Part shown: in pieces, positions 14,585 through 21,160 of the stretch
How positions within the stretch are numbered: position 1 is the stretch's first letter
Layout of the letters: every line of letters starts with the position of its first letter
Made by a program: the position numbers and the translations under genes
The notes under the pieces: model-generated
Told to the model about the DNA's origin: nothing
Seen by the model: only the letters and a program-made list of their open reading frames with translations
The model's database searches: none
Assembly (NCBI GenBank): GCA_043818555.1
Contig: JBDRFP010000031.1
Span: 1-37,371 of the forward strand
Source of the DNA: JAUYIW01 sp043818555
GTDB lineage: Bacteria; Patescibacteriota; Patescibacteriia; UBA9934
Direction of reading: 5' to 3'
Length of the DNA stretch: 37,371 nt

Positions 14585-15577
14585 ATGAAAACCTACATTA
14601 AATTTTACAATAGGTCGCTGCCAATATACGCGGTACAGTATTGGTTTCGGGGTGAATCCTTTGAAACAAAAATGCTCCTTGGCGCGTCGGGCGCTCCACT
14701 TTTTTATTATGAAGACAAAAAGGCAACTTCGGTATATTACGAAAAAACCGAGCTTGCAAATGCATCAAAAAAACTAACTGACTATTATATTCAAAATCCG
14801 GATGAATTAGAAAATGGAATCAGGCAGTACAAAAAATTACACCAAGATAGTCTAGTTGCCATACAACAAAAAAATCCAGCATCTCTTTTCGCTATTGCGG
14901 TAAAAATGTGGCCAACGCTTAATTCGATTATGTTTTTGGGTGAACTAGAATCTGCGCATCCCACTATCCTCAAACTGAAAGATAATGCAATCCAAGCTCG
15001 CGCAGAGACGGATAGGTTCATTTACAACATTGGGAATGGCATATGGGATTCAATCGATCCGTCTGTCCCTGAAGAAGTTAGAAGCTTTCTTACCATTGAA
15101 GAAATTGTCAGCAAGAAATATCCAACGCCGGATGAGATTGGCCGCAGAGAAAAAAATTATATCTACACACAAGATGCTCTGATCGCCGGCATTAGCCTTT
15201 CCGATTTTGCAAAGAAGCAAAATTTTATTTTTCAGGCAGAACAACCCTCAGAAGATATTCGTGAATTTTCCGGCGAAGTGGCGTGTGCGGGCAAGGTTAC
15301 AGGCAAAGTCCGCAAAGTATTGGAATTTAGAGATATGTTTAAATTCCATGAAGGAGAGGTGCTGGTAAGCCCAATGACCGTGCCTGATTTTCTTCCGGTG
15401 ATGAAAAAGGCAATAGCATTTATTACCGACGAAGGCGGGATTACCTGCCATGCCGCAATCATTGCGCGCGAGATGAACAAGCCTTGCATAATCGGCACAA
15501 AAATTGCCACTCAGGTTCTTAAAGATGGAGACAGCGTAGAGGTTGATGCAAATACTGGCAAAATTAGGATTCTGTAA
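14585..15577 (+). CDS. Stand-alone PEP-utilising enzyme mobile (phosphohistidine) domain protein
   Basis: The product is 330 residues. The C-terminal 100 residues are a phosphohistidine swivelling domain as in PEP synthase: GEVLVSPMTVPDFLPVMKKA, then ITDEGGITCHAAIIAREMNK with the catalytic His, then GDSVEVDANTGKIRIL. The first 220 residues are helical and match no domain I know. The ATP-grasp and PEP-barrel domains of PEP synthase are absent, so the full reaction cannot be carried out alone. Such truncated forms are frequent in Patescibacteria; their phosphate donor is unknown. The gene is on the opposite strand from nearly everything around it, appears leaderless, and ends in its own terminator. 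Confidence 0.85.
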   Translation: MKTYIKFYNRSLPIYAVQYWFRGESFETKMLLGASGAPLFYYEDKKATSVYYEKTELANASKKLTDYYIQNPDELENGIRQYKKLHQDSLVAIQQKNPASLFAIAVKMWPTLNSIMFLGELESAHPTILKLKDNAIQARAETDRFIYNIGNGIWDSIDPSVPEEVRSFLTIEEIVSKKYPTPDEIGRREKNYIYTQDALIAGISLSDFAKKQNFIFQAEQPSEDIREFSGEVACAGKVTGKVRKVLEFRDMFKFHEGEVLVSPMTVPDFLPVMKKAIAFITDEGGITCHAAIIAREMNKPCIIGTKIATQVLKDGDSVEVDANTGKIRIL

Positions 15578-15641
15578 ATTACAGCGCTTAGTTCCAACAC
15601 TCGGTGAAGGAACAATAATCAGACCCAATGTCTGCAGATAC

Positions 15642-15674
15642 AAAAAACTCGCAGCAAGTGCTGTGAGTTTTTTG
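15642..15674 (+). terminator. Intrinsic terminator of the swivelling-domain gene
   Basis: AAAAAACTCGCAGCA and TGCTGTGAGTTTTTT form a symmetric hairpin that ends in a T-run on the plus strand and also on the minus strand, so it may serve both directions. Confidence 0.8.
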
Positions 15675-15710
15675 CATGCCAGTCGAAGCTTAGGCGGTTA
15701 TCAGACCAGG

Positions 15711-15736
15711 CCCTTCTTCGCTAAAGCTACGAAGGG
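15711..15736. repeat. CPR-type intergenic palindromic word (CCCTTC..GAAGGG)
   Basis: CCCTTC, a 14-base centre containing TTCGCTAAAGCTAC, and GAAGGG form a short hairpin. From memory, words of the form TTCGCTAAAGC are scattered widely in Parcubacteria genomes. No gene is supported in 15578-15781. Confidence 0.45.
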
Positions 15737-15781
15737 CATTCTTCACTTCATCTAACTATAAACACTAGCTGAAGCGAAGAA

Positions 15782-15857
15782 TGGAGCCACCGGGCGGATT
15801 TGAACCGCCGACCTCTACTTTACGAAAGTATTGCTCTACCAACTGAGCTACGGTGGC
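15782..15857 (-). tRNA. tRNA-Thr (CGT)
   Basis: The 76-base minus-strand cloverleaf has acceptor stem GCCACCG/CGGTGGC, D arm GCTCAGTTGGTAGAGC, anticodon loop TTCGTAA with anticodon CGT, T arm GGCGGTTCAAATCCGCC, discriminator T and an encoded CCA. It lies 4 bases from the tRNA-Gly gene and is probably co-transcribed with it. Confidence 0.95.
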
Positions 15858-15861
15858 AGGA

Positions 15862-15936
15862 TGGAGCGGGTGACCGGGCTCGAACCGGCGATCTTCTGCT
15901 TGGGAAGCAGACGTTCTACCACTGAACTACACCCGC
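15862..15936 (-). tRNA. tRNA-Gly (CCC)
   Basis: The 75-base minus-strand cloverleaf has acceptor stem GCGGGTG/CACCCGC, D arm GTTCAGTGGTAGAAC, anticodon loop TTCCCAA with anticodon CCC, T arm CCGGTTCGAGCCCGG, discriminator T and an encoded CCA. Confidence 0.95.
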
Positions 15937-16045
15937 GTGGTTGAAGTTATAGCACAGAATAATGAATCTTGTCGAGTCGCAAATGGACGACCTTATGGCC
16001 GTCCCTACTACTGACTACTGGACGCCGGCTACTATCTACTTTCGG

Positions 16046-16930
16046 TTACCGTACATAAAACTTCACCTCCCTACCACGTGAAAACTCCTCCATAACCTCG
16101 TCCAGACCGGCCTTGCCAACTGTGATAATTTTCAGCGCGAGCAAAACTTCGCCATCGTCCTCAATTGAATCATACACCTTCACAATCGCAAAATACTCCC
16201 CGCCATCAAGTACGCCCGACACCTCGTTAACCTCCAGATCAAAAACCGACTCCAGCCCTTCATAAATATCATCCTTGCCGAAATACCCAATGTCACCATT
16301 GTACTCAGAGGAAATATCGTCCGAATACATCCGCGCCAAATCACCGAAATCAATACCGAGCTCAATGTCGTCATACAGCTTTTCAGCACGAGCCAAGGCC
16401 GCAAGCTGATAGTCGTCAGCTTTATAAACCGCGTCTTCGGAATGCTGTGAAATAAGCAGGGGCCGCACAACATGCTTGCGATAGTCCTTTACGCTCCAGC
16501 CTACAAAATCGAGAAACTCATTAAGCGATCCCTCTTCAACTTCGTATGCCTGGATTTCGTCATCGGTCACAACTACGCCAAGGTAGTCTGCCAGCTGTTC
16601 CATATGCTTGCGCTCAACAGCCACTTCCAACGCTTCGTCAAAAGCGCTAGCGTACGAATCTGCGCCGTCCTTTGACGCTTCAAACGCGGCAGCAAGCTCC
16701 ACAACATCCCTGTACCAAACAATGCCCCCCTCAACAGACGCGGCCGGCACCGGCAAGACGCGCGACGCACTACGAGCCAGCCCCTGATGCCAGTGGCCGA
16801 ACAAAAAGCCAAAAACCAAAATTGCCACTATGGCCGCTAGCAGAAACAAAACAAAAAACAGCGCAAGGTATTTTCTCGGTAAAGACCGATGTGTCTCGGG
16901 CTGCTGTGACTCGCGCGGCACTACAATCAT
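16046..16930 (-). CDS. Membrane-anchored PpiC/SurA-type peptidyl-prolyl isomerase (foldase)
   Basis: The product is 294 residues. One N-terminal transmembrane helix (LALFFVLFLLAAIVAILVFGFLFG, about 22-46) anchors an extracytoplasmic part. A helical SurA_N-like chaperone segment follows (about 75-190), then a parvulin domain (about 195-275) with FGDLARMYSDDISSEYNGDIGYF and LEVNEVSGVLDGGEYFAIVKV. In this family the protein helps exported proteins fold. Its ATG overlaps the stop of the FtsB/DivIC-like gene by 4 bases (ATGA), so the two are translationally coupled. The C-terminus is shorter than in PrsA-type foldases. Confidence 0.88.
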   Translation of the reverse strand: MIVVPRESQQPETHRSLPRKYLALFFVLFLLAAIVAILVFGFLFGHWHQGLARSASRVLPVPAASVEGGIVWYRDVVELAAAFEASKDGADSYASAFDEALEVAVERKHMEQLADYLGVVVTDDEIQAYEVEEGSLNEFLDFVGWSVKDYRKHVVRPLLISQHSEDAVYKADDYQLAALARAEKLYDDIELGIDFGDLARMYSDDISSEYNGDIGYFGKDDIYEGLESVFDLEVNEVSGVLDGGEYFAIVKVYDSIEDDGEVLLALKIITVGKAGLDEVMEEFSRGREVKFYVR

Positions 16931-17349
16931 AAACTCTTCAATTCTTCAAAAGTCGTTTTGTTAAAAAAGAAATAGAACCATCGCGCGGGATTTCCAACTC
17001 CATCCGGCGCCAGCCTGCCCAAAAATTCGCCGTCTTCTTCGCCCGACTCTACATCAACTGTATCATTCTGAATCAGCACCAGCGTCTCTCCTTCGCGTCC
17101 AAGCCCATGTTTTATGCGAGCTTCACTTTCCAAATAATACTCGCTCGAGAGCTGGCTGATTAAATCAAGCGTCTTCAGCCGATCCTGTTCCAGCGCCATA
17201 TTTTCGGATTCCAAATTTGCAATCTCCCACTCCACTTGCATGCTGCCAATATACTCGCGGCCGAAAGCAAGCACAAGAAAAAACAAAATTACAGCGTTCA
17301 CAACAACGAACAGCCTGAGATTGCGAGATGTTTTTTTACGTGCGGGCAT
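16927..17349 (-). CDS. FtsB/DivIC-like septum formation initiator
   Basis: The product is 140 residues. A basic start (ARKKTSRNLR) leads into one transmembrane helix (about 12-31, LFVVVNAVILFFLVLAFG), then a heptad-type coiled coil (about 35-70, VEWEIANLESENMALEQDRLKTLDLI) and a segment SEYYLESEARIKHGLGREGETLVLI. This is the standard plan of FtsB/DivIC, which joins FtsL and FtsQ/DivIB in the division complex. It lies 20 bp after the PH-domain gene and overlaps the foldase gene by four bases. Confidence 0.88.
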   Translation of the reverse strand: MPARKKTSRNLRLFVVVNAVILFFLVLAFGREYIGSMQVEWEIANLESENMALEQDRLKTLDLISQLSSEYYLESEARIKHGLGREGETLVLIQNDTVDVESGEEDGEFLGRLAPDGVGNPARWFYFFFNKTTFEELKSL

Positions 17350-17369
17350 GAGAAGTTAGAATTTAGAAG

Positions 17370-17996
17370 TTAGGTGATGATGGTCTTACGTTCGAATTCC
17401 GTTTCTGAATCCGGAACAGGCTCAACCGGCTCGACTGTTTCAATCTCAGACTCTTCTTCAACTTCTATGTCTTCTACGCTTTCTACATCTTCTACTTTTT
17501 CCAACTCTTCTTCCAGCACGCACTGAACTTCATCCAGAAAGTCGCGCACCCGATCGGGATGTCTTACACCAGGCAGTTCTAAGTCAAACTCAAAACCTTT
17601 TCGGGTTTTTATCCTAATGGTGCCAATGTCAAAAATCCTACGCAAAATTCCACGACGACGCGAAACAACTTCTCCAATATTGTCGACTTCCAAATCCGAA
17701 ACCGTTCGATTAAAAAACCCGCGCTGTTCAGCATCCACCATGCGCTGGTCCGTGATGACGATCATTGTGTAGCGCCAAACCAACCAAGTCTTCAGGGCAA
17801 ACAAAATTCCACTTCCAAGTACAGCAACAAACAGGGACCAGCCGAAAACCCCAATGCCGATGAGTGGGAAAAATAAGAAAAACGGAATCAGCACCCAAAC
17901 AATGCTAAGGATTATGCGATGCGACTCAGCCCAAAGACTTCGGCGGATTATGCCGAGCACGTGTTCATTGGGTTTTAGTTCGAATACGTTGTGCAT
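17370..17996 (-). CDS. Bacterial PH-domain membrane protein (YdbS/YdbT type)
   Basis: The product is 208 residues. Two transmembrane helices (about 28-75) precede a bPH2-type domain: YTMIVITDQRMVDAEQRGFF, then DLEVDNIGEVVSRRRGILRR and IGTIRIKTRKGFEFDLELPG, ending in a helix VRDFLDEVQ. The last 45 residues are an acidic tail rich in Glu and Val (VEDVESVEDIEVEEE). The function of these membrane PH proteins is not settled. It stands first in a likely operon with the FtsB-like protein and the foldase. Confidence 0.85.
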   Translation of the reverse strand: MHNVFELKPNEHVLGIIRRSLWAESHRIILSIVWVLIPFFLFFPLIGIGVFGWSLFVAVLGSGILFALKTWLVWRYTMIVITDQRMVDAEQRGFFNRTVSDLEVDNIGEVVSRRRGILRRIFDIGTIRIKTRKGFEFDLELPGVRHPDRVRDFLDEVQCVLEEELEKVEDVESVEDIEVEEESEIETVEPVEPVPDSETEFERKTIIT

Positions 17997-17999
17997 TTC

Positions 18000-18050
18000 G
18001 TCGCAGAGGTTAAAGAGAGGCTCAAGAGAGGCTCAAGAGAGGTTAAACGA
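18000..18050. repeat. Intergenic AGAGGYTMAAG words
   Basis: AGAGGTTAAAG, AGAGGCTCAAG twice and AGAGGTTAAA in tandem between murE and the PH gene. The vocabulary is the one seen at 14450-14495. Confidence 0.7.
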
Positions 18051-18051
18051 G

Positions 18052-19359
18052 CTAAAGCATCGATAATGCCTTTTCGACAGCCGCTCTGTCGCTCCAAGGA
18101 ACTTTTTTCCCGCCTGCCACAGCCATTACTGGTTCAGAGCCCTTTCCTGTGACAATTATAGCATCATTTTGATGAGCCAGCTTCACAGCCAGGTTAATGG
18201 CCTCTTGCCGATCGTCAACCAAGTACAAATCTTTGTCATCAGTCTTACCTGCGTCACGCGCGCCTTTGGCAACCTGTTCGATGATTGAGCGCGGTTCTTC
18301 GTCGTACGGGTCTTCGTTGGTAACGATCACGATGTCCTCGCGCTCGGCTGCCAAACGGCCAATTTTGTATCGACGAGAAGTATCGCGCCCGCCACCGGCT
18401 GATCCGTGGATGCCGATTAACCGCTTTGGCTTTAGCATTGCGACTGACTCAAATAAGGCCTTCAGCGCTTCCGGCTCGTAGGCGTAGTCCACAATCACAT
18501 CAAACGGCTGGCCCTTGTTAATAAACTCAAACCTGCCTGGCAGTGGTTCAATCTTTTCAGTAGCATCAAGCACATCTTCGAGCGGGTAGCCGATCGCAGC
18601 GACCGTGGCAATGGCGGCAAGCATATTCTCGAGCTGGAAACGCGCTCGTAATTTCAAGTCAGCATGCAGGTCATTAACTTTAATTTCCGACCCCTTGGCA
18701 TTAATTTTATCAACCTTACCGACAAAATTAACCGACCCGAAATCGCGCTGCCACGAATAGTAAAACTTCTTGTCAGCGCTAAACTCGTCAAAATATTCAA
18801 AGTGCTCATCATCAGCGTTCAGCACACTGGTTTTCGATACAAGTTCGCGATCCAAAGTCTTACGCTTCCGACTCATCAAATGTTCAAACAACTTCCCCTT
18901 CGCGCGCTTGTAGTTTTCAAAACCGCCGTGAGCTTCAATATGCTCGGGCGTGAGGTTTGTAATTAGCGCCAGGTCGTAATTAATGCCAAGGTGACGGTAC
19001 TGATCGATTCCCTGCGATGATGTCTCGATTACCGCGTACTTACAACCCGACCTAACCATCTGCCGCATAAGCTTCTGCAAATAAAACCTGCCTGGCATTG
19101 TAATCTTCATGCGGTTCTCAATCTCGCGGCCGGCAATCATAAATCCGGCAGTCGATGTGTAGCCGACATTTTGGCCAAGCCCTTCGAGGATCTGCGCAAT
19201 AAATTGTGTCGTGGACGACTTCCCATTGGTACCAGTAACTCCGATTACAAAAAGATCATTGGATGGCATGCGGTAGATAATCGATGATACCTGAGCCAGT
19301 GTCCAATGATAAATCTTCAGGATTGGTTTGGGGATAAATTTTCTAAGAAGGTGGAGCAT
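18052..19359 (-). CDS. murE: UDP-N-acetylmuramyl peptide synthetase, MurE type
   Basis: The product is 435 residues from the ATG at 19359. A GTG at 19380 would start inside the likely promoter (TTGACT-17-TACACA). The Mur-ligase P-loop GVTGTNGKSSTTQFIAQIL is followed by TSTAGF, VIETSSQGIDQYRHLG and LTNLTPEHIEAHGGFENY, as in MurE. The amino-acid pocket reads NEDPYDEEP where mDAP enzymes have DNPR, so the third residue of the stem peptide cannot be inferred. The usual N-terminal UDP-binding domain is short, so the protein is smaller than the roughly 490 residues of most MurE. It adds the third amino acid to UDP-MurNAc-dipeptide in the cytoplasm. murD lies upstream on the same strand. Confidence 0.88.
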   Translation of the reverse strand: MLHLLRKFIPKPILKIYHWTLAQVSSIIYRMPSNDLFVIGVTGTNGKSSTTQFIAQILEGLGQNVGYTSTAGFMIAGREIENRMKITMPGRFYLQKLMRQMVRSGCKYAVIETSSQGIDQYRHLGINYDLALITNLTPEHIEAHGGFENYKRAKGKLFEHLMSRKRKTLDRELVSKTSVLNADDEHFEYFDEFSADKKFYYSWQRDFGSVNFVGKVDKINAKGSEIKVNDLHADLKLRARFQLENMLAAIATVAAIGYPLEDVLDATEKIEPLPGRFEFINKGQPFDVIVDYAYEPEALKALFESVAMLKPKRLIGIHGSAGGGRDTSRRYKIGRLAAEREDIVIVTNEDPYDEEPRSIIEQVAKGARDAGKTDDKDLYLVDDRQEAINLAVKLAHQNDAIIVTGKGSEPVMAVAGGKKVPWSDRAAVEKALSML

Positions 19360-19370
19360 AGAGTGCGTGA

Positions 19371-19399
19371 TGTGTACCACTATTCGACCCGACAGTCAA
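19371..19399 (-). promoter_or_regulatory. Candidate promoter of murE
   Basis: On the minus strand TTGACT (19394-19399), 17 bases, TACACA (19371-19376), then about 11 bases to the ATG. It has a good -35 and a modest -10, and leaves almost no 5' leader. Confidence 0.5.
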
Positions 19400-19540
19400 T
19401 GGCCAATGACCAAAAAACCAATTCCCAATGAATCCCCAATGCCCAATCGGCCAATTTTCCGATAACGCAATCACGATAAACATGGTCGGTCACTGTGCAT
19501 TTTATATTCATTGGTCATTGGGTGCTTGTGAATTGGTCTT
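19390..19540. repeat. Intergenic CCAAT / ATTGG word array
   Basis: The left half holds CCAATGACC, CCAATTCCCAATGAATCCCCAATGCCCAAT. The right half near 19508-19535 holds the inverse ATTCATTGGTCATTGGG. The array resembles those at 4160 and 21064 and lies between murD and murE. Confidence 0.65.
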
Positions 19541-20997
19541 TACAAATTCCTCACCTCTTCGCGGAACTGCTCGCCTCGATCAAACTCATTTTGGAACATA
19601 TTAAAGCTTGCAGCGCCTGGCGACAATAGTACAATGTCCCCGCTCTTGGCTAAGGCCTTTGCTTTCTGAACAGCGTCCTTCATGCTTTTTACTCCTGTCT
19701 CAACAGGCACACGGTCGCCTAATTCCTTTGCGATCAAGTCAGACGCATCGCCCTCAAACAGAATCACATTCTTGCAAGCCTCTGCAACCGCATCCGCCAT
19801 CTTATCAAACGGCATATTCTTGTTAGCTCCGCCAGCGATCAAAATAACATCAGCATCAGCTCCGAACCGCTTAAGCGCAGCAATCACCGCATCAGGGTTG
19901 GTCGCAGTAGTGTCATTAACATAAGAGATCTCGTCCACCTCGCGCACAAGCTCCTGGCGATCAGACATGCCTTTAAACTCACGCGTGACTTCGCGAATAA
20001 TATCGAGCGGCACGCCCTGCAAGTACGCTGCGCAAATTGAAGTCAGCACATTTTCCATGTTGTGCTCTCCCTTGAGTCCTACTTCAACAACCGGCACGAT
20101 TTCTTCCTCTTTGCCATCGCGACGCGCCACAACCTTGCCGTCCTTCACATAACATCCGTCGTGCTCCTGATAAGTTCTCGAACACCAAAACAGCTTTCCC
20201 TTTACCTGGCCTTCCATTGCCCGCACTGTTTCATGGTCCCAGTTCAAAATCGTGTACTGCTCCGGGCTTTGCCATTCGTAGATGATCTCCTTTGAGTGAA
20301 TGTAGTGGCCGTAGGAATGATAACGATTCAAGTGATCCGGATACACATTTGTGAGCACGGCAATCTCCGGTCCCTTTTTCATTTCCTTAAACGCCGGCGG
20401 CAAACTTTCAAGCAGCCATGACGACAGCTCGAGCACAACCGGTACGGGTTCGTTGATCTTTAAAAGATCGTCAAGGTTTTCAAGCGGCGATACTTTAATA
20501 TTCCCCGCGACCACGGCGCGCTCGTCCATTTTGGTGAGCATCTCTCCGATCATTTTAGTTGACGTTGTCTTTCCTTTAGTTCCTGTTACCGCAATTATTG
20601 GATGCTTGTAAAATCGGAAAAACAAACTCACATCTGATTCAATCGACACGCCAGCCTCCTTTGCGGCCTGGATAAACTCAGACTCGCTCGGCACTCCTGG
20701 ATTTTGCACAACGCAATCAACGTCCACAAAGTCTTCTCTGCGATGTTCGCCAAGCACAAAAAGCGGCTGGTAGATTGTACGATCCGGATACATTTCACGG
20801 TACTTGTGGTACCACTCCATGACCAAATTCATTGACTCCTCGAGCTCAGTCTCGTCTTTGAGGTCAGTAATAACCATTTGAGCGCCATGGCGCATAAGCC
20901 ATTTTGCAGCGCCAAGTCCGCTGCCCTGCTTGTAGCGGCCAAGGCCCATCACGGTTACCACCGTGTCTTGAAAATTTTCAGGTTTTGTCAAATCCAT
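19540..20997 (-). CDS. murD: UDP-N-acetylmuramoylalanine-D-glutamate ligase MurD
   Basis: The product is 485 residues from the ATG at 20997 (MDLTKPENFQDTVVTVMGLGRY). An upstream GTG/ATG-type start at 21048 lies inside the promoter and is rejected. Signs of MurD: N-terminal Rossmann VMGLGRYKQGSGLGAAKWL, ATP-loop AVTGTKGKTTSTKMIGEML, VLELSSWLLE, NVYPDHLNRYHSYGHYIHSK, and C-terminal VNDTTATNPDAVIAALKRF with ILIAGGANKNMPFDKM. It adds D-glutamate to UDP-MurNAc-L-Ala. Slightly longer than the average of about 450. A TTGGAT-17-TATAAT promoter gives a leader of about 15 bases with no ribosome site. Confidence 0.95.
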   Translation of the reverse strand: MDLTKPENFQDTVVTVMGLGRYKQGSGLGAAKWLMRHGAQMVITDLKDETELEESMNLVMEWYHKYREMYPDRTIYQPLFVLGEHRREDFVDVDCVVQNPGVPSESEFIQAAKEAGVSIESDVSLFFRFYKHPIIAVTGTKGKTTSTKMIGEMLTKMDERAVVAGNIKVSPLENLDDLLKINEPVPVVLELSSWLLESLPPAFKEMKKGPEIAVLTNVYPDHLNRYHSYGHYIHSKEIIYEWQSPEQYTILNWDHETVRAMEGQVKGKLFWCSRTYQEHDGCYVKDGKVVARRDGKEEEIVPVVEVGLKGEHNMENVLTSICAAYLQGVPLDIIREVTREFKGMSDRQELVREVDEISYVNDTTATNPDAVIAALKRFGADADVILIAGGANKNMPFDKMADAVAEACKNVILFEGDASDLIAKELGDRVPVETGVKSMKDAVQKAKALAKSGDIVLLSPGAASFNMFQNEFDRGEQFREEVRNL

Positions 20998-21019
20998 AGA
21001 ATGATGTTTAGTCGGTAGT

Positions 21020-21048
21020 ATTATAGCTGGTTTTACGACAAAATCCAA
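21020..21048 (-). promoter_or_regulatory. Sigma-70-type promoter of murD
   Basis: On the minus strand TTGGAT (21043-21048), 17 bases, TATAAT (21020-21025). It also fixes the murD start at 20997. Confidence 0.75.
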
Positions 21049-21063
21049 TTTATGACCGTCTCA

Positions 21064-21150
21064 CAAACACCCAATAATCAATGAATATCCAATACACAAT
21101 GATCAATTTGAGATTGTAGGTTGGGGATTCATTGGAGATTGATAGTTAAG
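21064..21150. repeat. Intergenic CAAT / ATTG word array
   Basis: The left half has CCCAATAATCAATGAATATCCAAT, ending in CACAATGATCAATTTG. The right half has the complement ATTGTAGG..GGGGATTCATTGGAGATTG. The array has the same inverted two-half design as the one at 4160-4275. Confidence 0.65.
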
Positions 21151-21160
21151 CGTCGGTTAT

